In this document: positions 1 through 8,652 of the stretch, piece after piece
Numbering within the stretch: the stretch's first letter is position 1
Layout of the letters: every line of letters starts with the position of its first letter
Assembly (NCBI GenBank): GCA_022226935.1
Contig: CP092081.1
Span: 130,902-194,901 of the forward strand
Length of the DNA stretch: 64,000 nucleotides
Direction of reading: 5' to 3'
Source: Nitrospira sp.
GTDB taxonomy: Bacteria; Nitrospirota; Nitrospiria; Nitrospirales; Nitrospiraceae
The notes under the pieces: model-generated
What the model saw: the letters and a program-made list of their open reading frames with translations, nothing else
The model's database searches: none
What the model was told of the DNA's origin: nothing
Made by a program: the position numbers and the translations under genes

Positions 1-5
1 GCGCC

Positions 6-1370
6 ATGTTCTCCGCAGCGGTGATACCGCGTCTGTATGAAGTCGGCCGGCATGGAGCGGTCGATCTGAGTCCGGATCCGGAATTGGCGTCTGCCGCACT
101 TCCCAGCATCCACTTGCCTCGTTCCGATGTGGATCGAACGACCGGCGCCCTGCGCCTGCCGCCGCTCCGCACGATCGGTCTCCTGCTGTGCGCCGCCGGG
201 CTGATGGTGTTCTGTGCGATCCTGATCAACAGCGAACTCTGGTCGTTGTCCCGGGGGCGTCGCCGCACAGGTCTCGTGGCTCTGCTCGCCTTGTCGGGTG
301 TGATCGTGGTCGCATTTGTGGCCGGGGCCCGATTGGATGGGACAGGCGGCGAACCGTTGAGTGTCACTGACGGGATCAGCGTCTGGCCCACGGCGAGTCT
401 GCGGCTCCTCGCGTTTGTGCTCTGCGTGATGTTCTTTGCTCATTCGTGGTGGCGGCTGTGGGAAAGTGATCGAACATTGATTCGGAGATTTCGATTGCTG
501 CGTCTTGATGCCGTGCTCTCGCGCCCGTTCCGTTCGTGGATCGGCATCCATCGCTGGCTGCCGCCTCTCTTGGGTCATGCGGAGGCGCGGGAGCTCTGGC
601 ACGAGTATCGTATACTAGGGGCGTGGCAGGAACGAGTACGGCGCGTGGTCCCGCAGGCGGTGGCCTATGGGCTCTTCGGCGTCGTGTTGATGGTACAGTT
701 CGGCTTTCCCGTGATGCCTTGCCGGGGCGACGCCTGCTTTACGCTCAATTACATCATCCTCGGATGCAGCGTCGTCGCCATGACGCTCTTGATGTTTTAT
801 GTCGTCGATGCGACACGCTTGTGCCGCCGCCTGATTACGATCATGATCGGGACCCGGATTGAATGGCCCCGGCGGCTGCTCGCGCGAGAAGCCGCCAAGT
901 ACAACGTGGAGCAGACGTACGTACACGAATGGCTGGGCATCCAGTTCATTGCGAAGCGGACGGCGGTTATCAGCGCCATGATCTATTATCCGTTTGTGAT
1001 CGTCTTCCTGATGGCGGTGGCGCGGCATAGTTATTTCGACCGTTGGGATTTTCCGGCGGGCTTGCTAGTGATCTTCGCCCTGAACGCGCTCTATGCCTTT
1101 GGCAACGGGGTCCTCCTGCGCCGGTCGGCCGAACAGGCGAAACGCGAAGCGGTCCGTCAGTTGAAGGACCGGCTCAAAAATCTGTCCGGTGAACCAGTCG
1201 GAAAACAGATCAAGCGACGGCACATCGAGCGCATGGTCGAGTTGATCGAACACACGCAGGAGGGCGCATTCCTGCCGTTCACCCAACATCCGCTGTTCGG
1301 CGCGATTGCCTTGCCGACGGGCGGTACCGGGCTTGTATTTCTGTTGGAGTATTTGGCCACGCTCTTCTGA
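6..1370 (+). CDS. Polytopic membrane protein, probably 5'-truncated by the window edge
   Basis: I do not recognise this family. The visible 454 residues contain about eight hydrophobic spans, at roughly residues 56-75, 88-107, 130-148, 216-234, 247-267, 318-338, 347-370 and 430-452. They are joined by basic cytoplasmic-looking loops, and a charged helix lies near residues 372-400. The first 50 residues are soluble and do not look like a signal peptide. The first ATG lies only five bases into the window, so the real start may lie upstream. The stop is 60 bp before the TPR gene start at 1431, so the two may be co-transcribed. An integral inner-membrane protein is clear from the sequence; any function is unknown. 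Confidence 0.7.
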   Translation: MFSAAVIPRLYEVGRHGAVDLSPDPELASAALPSIHLPRSDVDRTTGALRLPPLRTIGLLLCAAGLMVFCAILINSELWSLSRGRRRTGLVALLALSGVIVVAFVAGARLDGTGGEPLSVTDGISVWPTASLRLLAFVLCVMFFAHSWWRLWESDRTLIRRFRLLRLDAVLSRPFRSWIGIHRWLPPLLGHAEARELWHEYRILGAWQERVRRVVPQAVAYGLFGVVLMVQFGFPVMPCRGDACFTLNYIILGCSVVAMTLLMFYVVDATRLCRRLITIMIGTRIEWPRRLLAREAAKYNVEQTYVHEWLGIQFIAKRTAVISAMIYYPFVIVFLMAVARHSYFDRWDFPAGLLVIFALNALYAFGNGVLLRRSAEQAKREAVRQLKDRLKNLSGEPVGKQIKRRHIERMVELIEHTQEGAFLPFTQHPLFGAIALPTGGTGLVFLLEYLATLF

Positions 1371-1430
1371 GAAGGGCGGTGCCGCATGAGGACGATCGGC
1401 GGCAGGGCGGATAGGAAGGAACAGCTATTC

Positions 1431-2249
1431 ATGACCAAGAAATCCCCCCGCACCGGTACAGAGGGGAAGCACCCTGCCATGCCGGCGTCTACGCATCCCG
1501 TTCTCAAAGCGAGCCACACCATGGAACAGGCTCAAGCCTTGATCTCTCAGGCTTGGGAAGCCAGGACCGCCCGGCAAGCGGCGGCGTTCGCGCGCCAAGC
1601 GCTGGCGCTCTGTCCCGATTGTGCGGATGCTTACACAGTGTTGGCGGAATCTCAGGCGCGATCCCCAGAAGAAGCCTGCCTCTTGTATCAACAAGGCGTG
1701 GAGGCCGGACGACGTCATCTCGGCGAGGCATTCTTTGACGGGCAGACGGGCCACTTCTGGGGACTGATTGAGACCAGGCCCTATATGCGCGCGCGTCAAG
1801 GTTTGGCCGACTGCTTATGGGCTCTCGGCCGGAAGGAGGATTCCATCGCCCATGGCGAAGCCTTATTGGAACTGAATCCTGACGACAACCAAGGGGTGCG
1901 TTATGGCTTGTTGAGCCGGTACTTAGCCGTGGGAGATGAGGCCGGAGCAACACGTCTTTTTCAGCAGTATGCGCATGATTCGTCTGCGGCGTTTCTCTGG
2001 AGCCATGTCTTGCTGGACCTTCGCCGGGGAGACCAGATCGCCGCGAAGAAGGCCTTGCAAGCGGCGATGCAAGGCAATCCGCATGTGGCCGATTTGTTCA
2101 GCGGGAAACGGACGCCTCCGGCCTGGCTATCCGAACGCTTCACGCCGGGAGACCGGCATGAAGCGGCCTTCTATTTTGCGGGGTTTGCCGAGGCCTGGCT
2201 CGCGTCCTCAGATGCGATGGCATGGCTGCTGGATCAGTTGACGGATTGA
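1431..2249 (+). CDS. TPR protein of the ST7-like type
   Basis: This is a 272-residue soluble tetratricopeptide protein without a signal peptide. A leading TPR-like segment covers the ARQALALCPDCADAYTVLAE stretch. It is followed by the segment typical of bacterial ST7-like proteins: a YQQGVEAG...FWGLIETRPYMRARQGLADCLW block, an ALLELNPDDNQG helix and a C-terminal NPHVADLF...PPAW block. The family is a protein-interaction scaffold with no assigned reaction. An in-frame ATG exists at 1386, but I prefer 1431 because AGGAAGGA at 1413-1420 sits at proper spacing before it. It is flanked by a membrane protein and NnrS on the same strand. Confidence 0.8.
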   Translation: MTKKSPRTGTEGKHPAMPASTHPVLKASHTMEQAQALISQAWEARTARQAAAFARQALALCPDCADAYTVLAESQARSPEEACLLYQQGVEAGRRHLGEAFFDGQTGHFWGLIETRPYMRARQGLADCLWALGRKEDSIAHGEALLELNPDDNQGVRYGLLSRYLAVGDEAGATRLFQQYAHDSSAAFLWSHVLLDLRRGDQIAAKKALQAAMQGNPHVADLFSGKRTPPAWLSERFTPGDRHEAAFYFAGFAEAWLASSDAMAWLLDQLTD

Positions 2250-2326
2250 AGTACACGGGTGGTATCGAGCCGTGCTTCTGCGGAAAGAGCCTGGGGTGAC
2301 CGTGAGAAAAGATAAGGGAGGAACGT

Positions 2327-3514
2327 GTGGAGAGTGATCCCGTCGAACGTCGAGGCACTTGGCCGGAGTGGGCCGTGTTTTCGTACGGATTCCGACCGTT
2401 TTTTCTCGGCGCCGCCTGGTTTGCGGGGCTGGCTGTTCCAGCCTGGATCGTCATGCTGTCGCTCGGGATTGGTTCAACCAATCTGGCTGCGCCGCGTGAA
2501 TGGCATGTGCACGAAATGCTGTTCGGATTTCTGCCGGCGGTGATCACCGGGTTTGTGCTGACGGCCGTCCCCAATTGGACGGACCGACCGGCGATCAAAG
2601 GGCGGGCATTGGCGGGCCTCTTCTGCTTGTGGTTCGCGGGCCGTGTGGTACTCGCATTGCCCCGGGTGCCGCCGGTCTTTGCGGCCATCGTCGATGCGGC
2701 CTATCTTCCGGTGCTGGCAGGAATGCTGTGGCGCGAGATCGCAGGGGGAAAGAGCTGGGGTCATGCGCCGATCGGCGTCTTGCTCAGTCTCTATGCGGTC
2801 GCGAATCTGCTCTTTCATCTCCTCGCGCTGAATGTCATGGCGACGGATCTTCCCGAGCGTTTGGCGCTGGGACTGGACATGACGCTGTTGGCCTTCATCG
2901 GCGGTCGCGTGACGCCGAATTTTACACGGGAGATTTTGGCTCAGGCACGACGGCCGGAGAAACCGGCGCCGTTTTCCCGTCTCGATAGGGTGGCGATCGG
3001 GGGGGTCGCGTTCGCCGCAACGATCTGGGCGGCGTTTCCGCAGGGGACCGTGGCCGGTTGGTTCCTGATCCTCGCCGGAGTCCTCAATCTCGTTCGCCTG
3101 TCGCGATGGTACGGGTGGTTCACATGGCGAGAGCCGCTCGTGTTTGTGTTGCACTGGGGCTATGGGTGGCTTGTTCTGGCGCTCGTCCTGCTCGGGTATG
3201 CGGCGCTTGGCGTCGGTCTGCCGAAGGAAGATGCGGTGCATGCCCTGACAACAGGAGCGGTGGGCGTCATGACCTTGGGCATTATGACCCGCGCGAGTCT
3301 GGGACATACGGGGCGCGCGAGGCATGCCGACTCGGCAACGGTCGCCATGTATGGGCTGGTCACCTGCGGGGCCATCCTGCGAGTGTTCGGGGCGGGTACC
3401 GGCCTGCCGACCGGCCTCGTACTCGGTGCTGCCGCGTTCTGTTGGAGCGGCGCGTATCTCCTGTTCGCGTTGGTCTATGGGCCATACCTCTTGCGTCCAA
3501 GTCTGGACGAGTAG
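2327..3514 (+). CDS. nnrS: NnrS family membrane protein
   Basis: NnrS is a heme- and copper-containing integral membrane protein linked to nitric-oxide stress tolerance in denitrifiers. The 395 residues match the family length. They open with the family-typical FSYGFRPFFLGAAWFAGLAVP segment, followed by the EWHVHEMLFGFLPAVITGFVLTAVPNWT region, whose histidines are candidate metal ligands. HVHEM and the later TRASLGHTGR segment are family hallmarks. About twelve hydrophobic spans are visible. The start is a GTG with GGGAGG at 2316-2321, five bases upstream. A NO-detoxification role fits the nirK-type gene 46 kb away in the window, but the two are not linked in an operon. Confidence 0.9.
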   Translation: MESDPVERRGTWPEWAVFSYGFRPFFLGAAWFAGLAVPAWIVMLSLGIGSTNLAAPREWHVHEMLFGFLPAVITGFVLTAVPNWTDRPAIKGRALAGLFCLWFAGRVVLALPRVPPVFAAIVDAAYLPVLAGMLWREIAGGKSWGHAPIGVLLSLYAVANLLFHLLALNVMATDLPERLALGLDMTLLAFIGGRVTPNFTREILAQARRPEKPAPFSRLDRVAIGGVAFAATIWAAFPQGTVAGWFLILAGVLNLVRLSRWYGWFTWREPLVFVLHWGYGWLVLALVLLGYAALGVGLPKEDAVHALTTGAVGVMTLGIMTRASLGHTGRARHADSATVAMYGLVTCGAILRVFGAGTGLPTGLVLGAAAFCWSGAYLLFALVYGPYLLRPSLDE

Positions 3515-3553
3515 TGGAAGGCAAGTCTATCAAGCATGAGGCCCTCAAGTTTC

Positions 3554-4342
3554 CTACGGTATTCGGGTGCAATCCATCCCGCGCTGAAGCCGGATCTCCT
3601 CGAGCCCTGACGCCACGGCCAGCCGGCAATACAACGCGTCCGCGAGGGGTTGCAGGTTCACGCAATCGGCTTCGTTGTATGCGAGCAAGAGGTCCCGCGC
3701 GCTTTCATCGCGTTGGTGCCGCCACCGGTTCCATTGGCGGACGGCATCTTCTCCCGAAAATCCTTGCAGCATAGGCATGCGACTAATGCCCATCTGACGC
3801 TCAATGGACTTGAGTCCCCCGCGATACCCCAACTGCCGGCCGATGCCACAAAGATCGATGTGGGGCTGGCCGAAAGTCAGGTCCGAAAACTGCGCCCGCA
3901 ACATCGGAAGATCGAACGTCGAGCCGCAGAAGGTCACCAGGAGATCGTATTGAGACAATGCCTCTCTCAGGCGAAGCAGGCTCAGCGACTCGTTTCTCAT
4001 GAGCGCGGTGTAGAGTCCCCGGCCATACAATCCCACCACCGTGATCTGCCCGAACGAGTCGGTCTCGATATCGAGATAGAGCGCCCGTTCCCGCAACCAT
4101 TCATAGAGACGCCACTGGTGACGAGCGGCCAGGGTTTTCGCAAAGTAATGGCTATCCTGTCGCGCGAATCGGTCTTGCGCCTCGATGATTCGGTGGTCGA
4201 AGAGGGACTTTCTGGCGGCGCTGAGCCCGTCCAGGTCGCGGGTCGACACAAAGTCATCCCACGTACAAGCGCCTTCTCCCCAGAACCGCCGTTCCGTGCG
4301 CAGGCCGACTCCCGACAGCAGGCAGAAGGTGGACGTAATCAT
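3554..4342 (-). CDS. YprB-like RNase H-fold (DEDD) exonuclease domain protein
   Basis: The 262-residue protein carries an RNase H-like 3'-5' exonuclease domain over roughly residues 85-255. The DEDD acidic residues are recognisable: YLDIETDSF (motif I, D and E), LLVTFCGSTFDLPML (motif II), and YNEADCVNL (motif III, last D). The SIERQMGI segment between motifs II and III is typical of the YprB/DnaQ-like group. The first 80 residues are a helical extension (SHYFAKTLAARHQWRLYEW) also seen in this group. The substrate is not known; a role in nucleic-acid processing is likely. The gene is convergent with nnrS and lies downstream of the coiled-coil gene at 4432. Confidence 0.8.
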   Translation of the reverse strand: MITSTFCLLSGVGLRTERRFWGEGACTWDDFVSTRDLDGLSAARKSLFDHRIIEAQDRFARQDSHYFAKTLAARHQWRLYEWLRERALYLDIETDSFGQITVVGLYGRGLYTALMRNESLSLLRLREALSQYDLLVTFCGSTFDLPMLRAQFSDLTFGQPHIDLCGIGRQLGYRGGLKSIERQMGISRMPMLQGFSGEDAVRQWNRWRHQRDESARDLLLAYNEADCVNLQPLADALYCRLAVASGLEEIRLQRGMDCTRIP

Positions 4343-4431
4343 GCAGGGTATCCGAATGGATCGACACAGCGGGCAGCAGAAAAAATCTGGAATAGCAGCG
4401 AGGAGGGAGCGGGCGGCCTGGTCGGGACGGA

Positions 4432-5682
4432 CTATAGTTCCTCACCGTATTTCAGAAAATGTTGTTCCTTGGCGCCCGCGATCCAATTGTCGTGGCGGAT
4501 GCGATCCGGGAACGTGTTGAGTTCCGAGGCCATATGTTCGACGTCTTGCTCCTTCCATTCGGCGATCTGGCGAAACGTGAACATGCCCATGCGATTCAAC
4601 ACGCGCTCCATCACCGGTCCGATCCCATGAATCTGCTTGAGATCGTCTTTCTGGGCGGCGCGTGATTTTCCGGTACCGCGTGCGGCGGTCGAAGCGCTGT
4701 GTGCCCCCGCTTCGGCTGGGCTGGTCGATTTGGCCTGCGCTTGGTGCCGCTGGGCGACGCGGTATTCCACCAGCCGCTTGCGCAGCGCGCCGATTTCTTC
4801 TTCCCGTTCGCTGACCTCCATCACCCGCCGTTCTTCCGCTTCGCGCAGTTGAATCTCCTTCTTCTCGACCTCGCCGCGGAACACTTCCAGTTCTTCCACC
4901 GTGGCTCGGAGGCGTTGAATATCCTGATCCCGCTGTTGCAGCGTTTCGGTGAAGCGCGTGAGGTCTTCTTGGTTCTGAGTTCGCAGGCGAGCGAGTTCCG
5001 CCTCCATTTCACCGATGTGTGTCTGGTGCCGGGAGAGTTCCTTGTCTTTCGTCTGGATCGCGGCCGATGCGCGCGCGCGATCCTGCTCGAGTTCGCGCTC
5101 CAATCGCCTGGTTCGCTCCTGGAACGGTTCCAGTTCTTCGGTACGCGCGCGCAGGCGGGCGATTTCGGCATCCTTCGGCGCGAGTTGCTCCACCCAGGTT
5201 TTCAGTGTGGCGATTTCCTGATCCCGGCTGACCAACACGTCTTCCGCATTTTCCATCTGCGACTGCATGTCGGCGAAGCCGGCCTGTTGCGCCTTGAACT
5301 TGTTTTCTGCAGCCTCGACTTCCCGCCTGAGCGTATCCCGTTCGCGCTCGGCCGCATGGAGGTGCACCCCTTTTTCCCGGAGTTCGGTCTGCAGCGCCGA
5401 GAGTTGTTCGACCTTCGTGGCGAGATCGGCGGTCAAATCTTTGAGCGCCGCTTCGGAGGTGATCATCTTGCCTTCCAGCATCTGCACGGCGGAAGTGCGC
5501 ACTTTCAACTCATGGTTGAGAGTGTCCAATTCATGTTCGCGACCGCGGAGCCGGGTGGCGATTTCGGACAACTGCTGGCGTTTCTCCGACGTGGCAAAAC
5601 TCCGCAACAGCCAGCCCATCATGAGCCCGATGGTCGCCGCCACCAGTAAGCATCCGATCATTTGCAGAATGAAGGCTCCCAT
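4432..5682 (-). CDS. Membrane-anchored coiled-coil protein with C-terminal helix-hairpin-helix domain
   Basis: The 416 residues begin with one transmembrane helix (about residues 4-27), followed by some 290 residues of heptad-rich, charged coiled coil (residues 40-325). A low-complexity linker leads to a C-terminal domain of about 65 residues, LKQIHGIGPVMERVLNRMG...FRQIAEW. This resembles the H3TH-like COG3743 domain, a 'predicted flap endonuclease-1-like 5' DNA nuclease'. That domain binds DNA in relatives but has no demonstrated catalysis here. Topologically it looks like a membrane-tethered rod carrying a nucleic-acid- or protein-binding tip. The OmpA/BON gene ends 4 bp upstream, suggesting one transcript. 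Confidence 0.75.
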   Translation of the reverse strand: MGAFILQMIGCLLVAATIGLMMGWLLRSFATSEKRQQLSEIATRLRGREHELDTLNHELKVRTSAVQMLEGKMITSEAALKDLTADLATKVEQLSALQTELREKGVHLHAAERERDTLRREVEAAENKFKAQQAGFADMQSQMENAEDVLVSRDQEIATLKTWVEQLAPKDAEIARLRARTEELEPFQERTRRLERELEQDRARASAAIQTKDKELSRHQTHIGEMEAELARLRTQNQEDLTRFTETLQQRDQDIQRLRATVEELEVFRGEVEKKEIQLREAEERRVMEVSEREEEIGALRKRLVEYRVAQRHQAQAKSTSPAEAGAHSASTAARGTGKSRAAQKDDLKQIHGIGPVMERVLNRMGMFTFRQIAEWKEQDVEHMASELNTFPDRIRHDNWIAGAKEQHFLKYGEEL

Positions 5683-5686
5683 ACGT

Positions 5687-6592
5687 TCACCGTTCCTCTT
5701 TCACACGAAATTCAATCCGCCGGTTCTTTTTGGATGCGGCGCGCGTCCGGTCCTGGCTCAGGGGACGGGAGGCGCCATACCCTACGGCGGTCAATCGATT
5801 GGTCACCCCATGATCGGCCAGATATTGCCGAACCGACTCGGCTCGCGTCCGGCTCAGCTGGAGGTTGTAGTCGGGGTCGCCGTAGGAATCGGTGTGGCCG
5901 CCGATTTCGATGACCGCTTCAGGCGAGCGCTTGAGCGCGGGAATGATCTTATCGATGACCGCTCGTCCTTTAGGGGTGAGCACGGCGCTGTTGCTCTCAA
6001 ACGCGATATGTTCTCCGCGCACGATCTCATCCAAACTTGCCTGCACTTGTGCGCGAGACGCATGCGAAGTCGGAGGGGTAGATGCCAGCGTCGGTGCCGA
6101 TGACGGGGAGGTGTGGCCGGCCGAGGCGACGGTCACCTGGTCCTGCACATGTATCGCGCTGCCGAGCAGCGAGCTCATCTCATGCACGAGTTTCGTTTTG
6201 GCGTCCGCGTTCGCGGCGGCCCCCTTGACGGTCGCCGTCTGGCCCGCGACCGTGAGACTGGCTTGGTGTTGATGCAGGGCGGCTACCTGGGTGAGCAAGG
6301 CAGGCACGGCGGCTTCCCACGCCGCGGCTCCGCCTTCTTCTAGAACATCGAGATTGTCGGTGACACGTAACTTGAGGTTCTTGGCGAGCTCTTGCGCACG
6401 TGCGACGGCGGCGACTTTGGCTTCTTCGCTTCCCATCGCTCCGGAGAGCGTCAGGTGGCCGTTTTCAATTTGAGCACTGAATGAGGGATGCCCTGTGGCC
6501 GACGACGTCACCGGCAGGTGTCGAGGGATACAAATGAGCGCCAATAGTGTGAGTGCAAATAGCCCTACGCCGAAAATGATTCCGCGCGACAT
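5687..6592 (-). CDS. OmpA-like peptidoglycan-binding protein with BON domain
   Basis: A signal-anchor helix (MSRGIIFGVGLFALTLLALI) is followed by a region of about 120 residues with BON-like beta-alpha repeats (GHLTLSGAMGSEEAKVAAVARA, then LTVAGQTATVKGAA). The C-terminus is a canonical OmpA domain: IAFESNSAVLTPKGRAVID, IEIGGHTDSYGDPDYNLQLS and RAESVRQYL...VGYGASRP, with the diaminopimelate-binding Asp and Arg present. It is expected to sit in the periplasm anchored in the inner membrane and hold peptidoglycan. An upstream in-frame start at 6649 would add 19 polar residues before the hydrophobic helix; I prefer 6592. It pairs with the coiled-coil gene 4 bp downstream. Confidence 0.85.
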   Translation of the reverse strand: MSRGIIFGVGLFALTLLALICIPRHLPVTSSATGHPSFSAQIENGHLTLSGAMGSEEAKVAAVARAQELAKNLKLRVTDNLDVLEEGGAAAWEAAVPALLTQVAALHQHQASLTVAGQTATVKGAAANADAKTKLVHEMSSLLGSAIHVQDQVTVASAGHTSPSSAPTLASTPPTSHASRAQVQASLDEIVRGEHIAFESNSAVLTPKGRAVIDKIIPALKRSPEAVIEIGGHTDSYGDPDYNLQLSRTRAESVRQYLADHGVTNRLTAVGYGASRPLSQDRTRAASKKNRRIEFRVKEER

Positions 6593-6846
6593 GCGCCAGC
6601 CCTTATCATCGCCTCGGGGACGAGGCCTCGCTATGGCGTCGTACGCCACAGGATGTGGTGCGGTTGAAGACTTCGAGTGTTACTTGACTTCCTATTTTGG
6701 CAGCGCCAGGCTGCCGCATCACGAATTGCAAAGGGTATCACATCGCTGGAGCTCATGCTAGCCTGGATCTCGGTGACGGAGCTGTTCCTGATTCTCTCCT
6801 CGGATTCCGAGGCTGCGCCGACGGGGTGAGGCCATACTCAATCGGC

Positions 6847-6876
6847 TTGCAGTGGCGTCGAGGCATCTGCTATTGT
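6847..6876 (+). promoter_or_regulatory. Candidate sigma-70 promoter for purH
   Basis: TTGCAG at 6847-6852 and TATTGT at 6871-6876 are separated by 18 bp, about 64 bp before the purH ATG. The match is moderate (4/6 and 5/6). Confidence 0.4.
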
Positions 6877-6939
6877 CACGGCGTTTTTTCGTCCAATGTG
6901 ATCCCACCCACACGATATCCATAGTTGAAGGAGTTCATC

Positions 6940-8493
6940 ATGGCCAGCATTGCGCGGGCACTGATCAGTGTTTCTGACAAGACCGGAGTGGTCGAGATGG
7001 CCAGGGGTTTGGCTGCGCTCGGCGCAGAAATATTGTCCACGGGCGGAACCGCCAAAGCCTTGCGTGATGCGGGCGTGGCGGTCACGGATGTGGCTGCCTA
7101 TACGGGGTCTCCGGAGATTCTCGACGGCCGCGTGAAAACGCTGCACCCGAAAATCCACGGCGGCTTGCTGGGGCGTCGGGGCGTTCCCGACCATGTCAAG
7201 CAGATGCAACAGCACGGCATCGGCAACATCGATGTGGTCGTGGTGAATCTGTATCCCTTCGAAGCGACGATCGCCAAGCCCAATTGTCCGTTCGAGGAGG
7301 CGATCGAGAACATCGACATCGGCGGCCCCTCCATGTTGCGCTCCGCCGCGAAGAACCATGAAGATGTGCTCGTCTTGGTCGACCCCTCTGATTACACCCG
7401 CGTGCTGGAGGCCGTAAAGGCCGGTTCCGTGACGCCGGCGTTACGCCGCGAACTGGCCATGAAGGTGTTTCAGCACACGGCGCAGTATGACAGTCTGATC
7501 GCCGGCTATCTCGAAAAGCAGGTGCAGGGGAGCGAGGTCAAGTTTCCCGCCATTCTGTCGCTGCAGTTCGAGCGCGTGGAGACGCTGCGTTACGGCGAAA
7601 ATCCGCACCAGCAGGGCGCGTTTTATCGTGAACTGAACGCCAAGGAGCCGGCAGTGTCGCGCGGGAAAATCCTGCATGGCAAAGCCATGTCCTACAATAA
7701 TTTCCTCGATTCCAATTCGGCGCTCGAACTCGTGAAGGAATTCGACGAGACCGCGGTGGCGATCATCAAGCACAACAATCCCTGCGGCTGCGCCCTCGGC
7801 GCCACACCGGTGGAAGCCTATGTGAAGGCGCGCGCGACGGATCCCGTGTCGGCGTTCGGCGGGGTAATCGCGTTCAACCGCCCGGTGGATCTGGCGGCGG
7901 CGAAGGAGATCACCTCCACATTTGTCGAAGTCGTGATCGCGCCGGGTTTTGCGGAGGACGCGCTGGCGGAGCTCAAGCGCAAGAAAGACATTCGCCTGCT
8001 GGATGTCGGCCCGCTCAGCAAGGCGACAGCCGAAGGGTATGACCTCAAGAAGTTGGTCGGCGGATTGATCGTTCAGGATCGGGATCTCGGTGCAATCAAA
8101 GACATCAAGACGCTCGCTGTGCCGACCTCACGCAAACCGACCGAGCAGGAATATGCAGCCTGCGCATTTGCCTGGGTGGTCTGCAAACATGTGAAGTCGA
8201 ACGCCATCATCTACGGGCGGCCGGGTGAAATCGTCGGCATCGGCGCGGGGCAGATGAGCCGGGTGGATTCGGTGAAATTGGCGGCAATGAAAGCCCAGTC
8301 GTCCGTGAAGGGCTGTGTCATGGCGTCCGACGCATTCTTCCCATTCCGGGATGGTATAGACGCGGCGGCAGAAGCCGGTATCACCTGTGTGATCCAGCCC
8401 GGTGGATCCATCCGTGACGCCGAAGTGACCAAGGCGGTGGATGAGCATGGGATGGCGATGATTCTGACGGGCATGCGCCACTTCCGCCATTGA
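6940..8493 (+). CDS. purH: Bifunctional AICAR formyltransferase/IMP cyclohydrolase
   Basis: PurH catalyses the last two steps of de novo IMP synthesis: formylation of AICAR with 10-formyl-THF, then cyclisation of FAICAR. The N-terminal MGS-like cyclohydrolase domain starts at ARALISVSDKTGVVE and includes GRVKTLHPKIHGGLL. The C-terminal AICARFT domain carries YGENPHQQGAFY, IIKHNNPCGCA and the terminal VIQPGGSIRD block. The length, 517 residues, is normal. An in-frame TTG at 6925 exists, but AAGGAG at 6928-6933 positions the ATG at 6940. It is followed by repeat copy A and purD, giving a two-gene purine unit. Confidence 0.97.
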   Translation: MASIARALISVSDKTGVVEMARGLAALGAEILSTGGTAKALRDAGVAVTDVAAYTGSPEILDGRVKTLHPKIHGGLLGRRGVPDHVKQMQQHGIGNIDVVVVNLYPFEATIAKPNCPFEEAIENIDIGGPSMLRSAAKNHEDVLVLVDPSDYTRVLEAVKAGSVTPALRRELAMKVFQHTAQYDSLIAGYLEKQVQGSEVKFPAILSLQFERVETLRYGENPHQQGAFYRELNAKEPAVSRGKILHGKAMSYNNFLDSNSALELVKEFDETAVAIIKHNNPCGCALGATPVEAYVKARATDPVSAFGGVIAFNRPVDLAAAKEITSTFVEVVIAPGFAEDALAELKRKKDIRLLDVGPLSKATAEGYDLKKLVGGLIVQDRDLGAIKDIKTLAVPTSRKPTEQEYAACAFAWVVCKHVKSNAIIYGRPGEIVGIGAGQMSRVDSVKLAAMKAQSSVKGCVMASDAFFPFRDGIDAAAEAGITCVIQPGGSIRDAEVTKAVDEHGMAMILTGMRHFRH

Positions 8494-8502
8494 GAGACGT
8501 TG

Positions 8503-8607
8503 AAACGGGCCTCCAACTTCGTTCTCGGCTCGAAAAAATCCTCAACGTAGCCAGCAGGCTACGCCTCCGGTTTTTTCTCGCCTGCGGCCTCGTTGGACGA
8601 CCCGTTT
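8503..8607 (-). repeat. Palindromic intergenic repeat, copy A
   Basis: The outer arms are imperfectly complementary: AAACGGGC-CTCCAAC at 8503-8517 against GTTGGA-CGACCCGTTT at 8592-8607. The centre is a perfect 7-bp hairpin, CGTAGCC/GGCTACG (8546-8552 and 8557-8563) with loop AGCA. Read on the minus strand it contains GGCCGCAGGCGAG, ACCGGAGGCGTAGCC, TTGAGGATT and CCGAGAACG, which recur in the copies at 22947 and 40354. On the plus strand the hairpin is followed by GCCTCCGG and six T, so it could also terminate or attenuate transcription between purH and purD. Confidence 0.85.
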
Positions 8608-8652
8608 GAACGCCCTCACAGAATGCTAATCACTGAAAGCAAAGGTTGAACT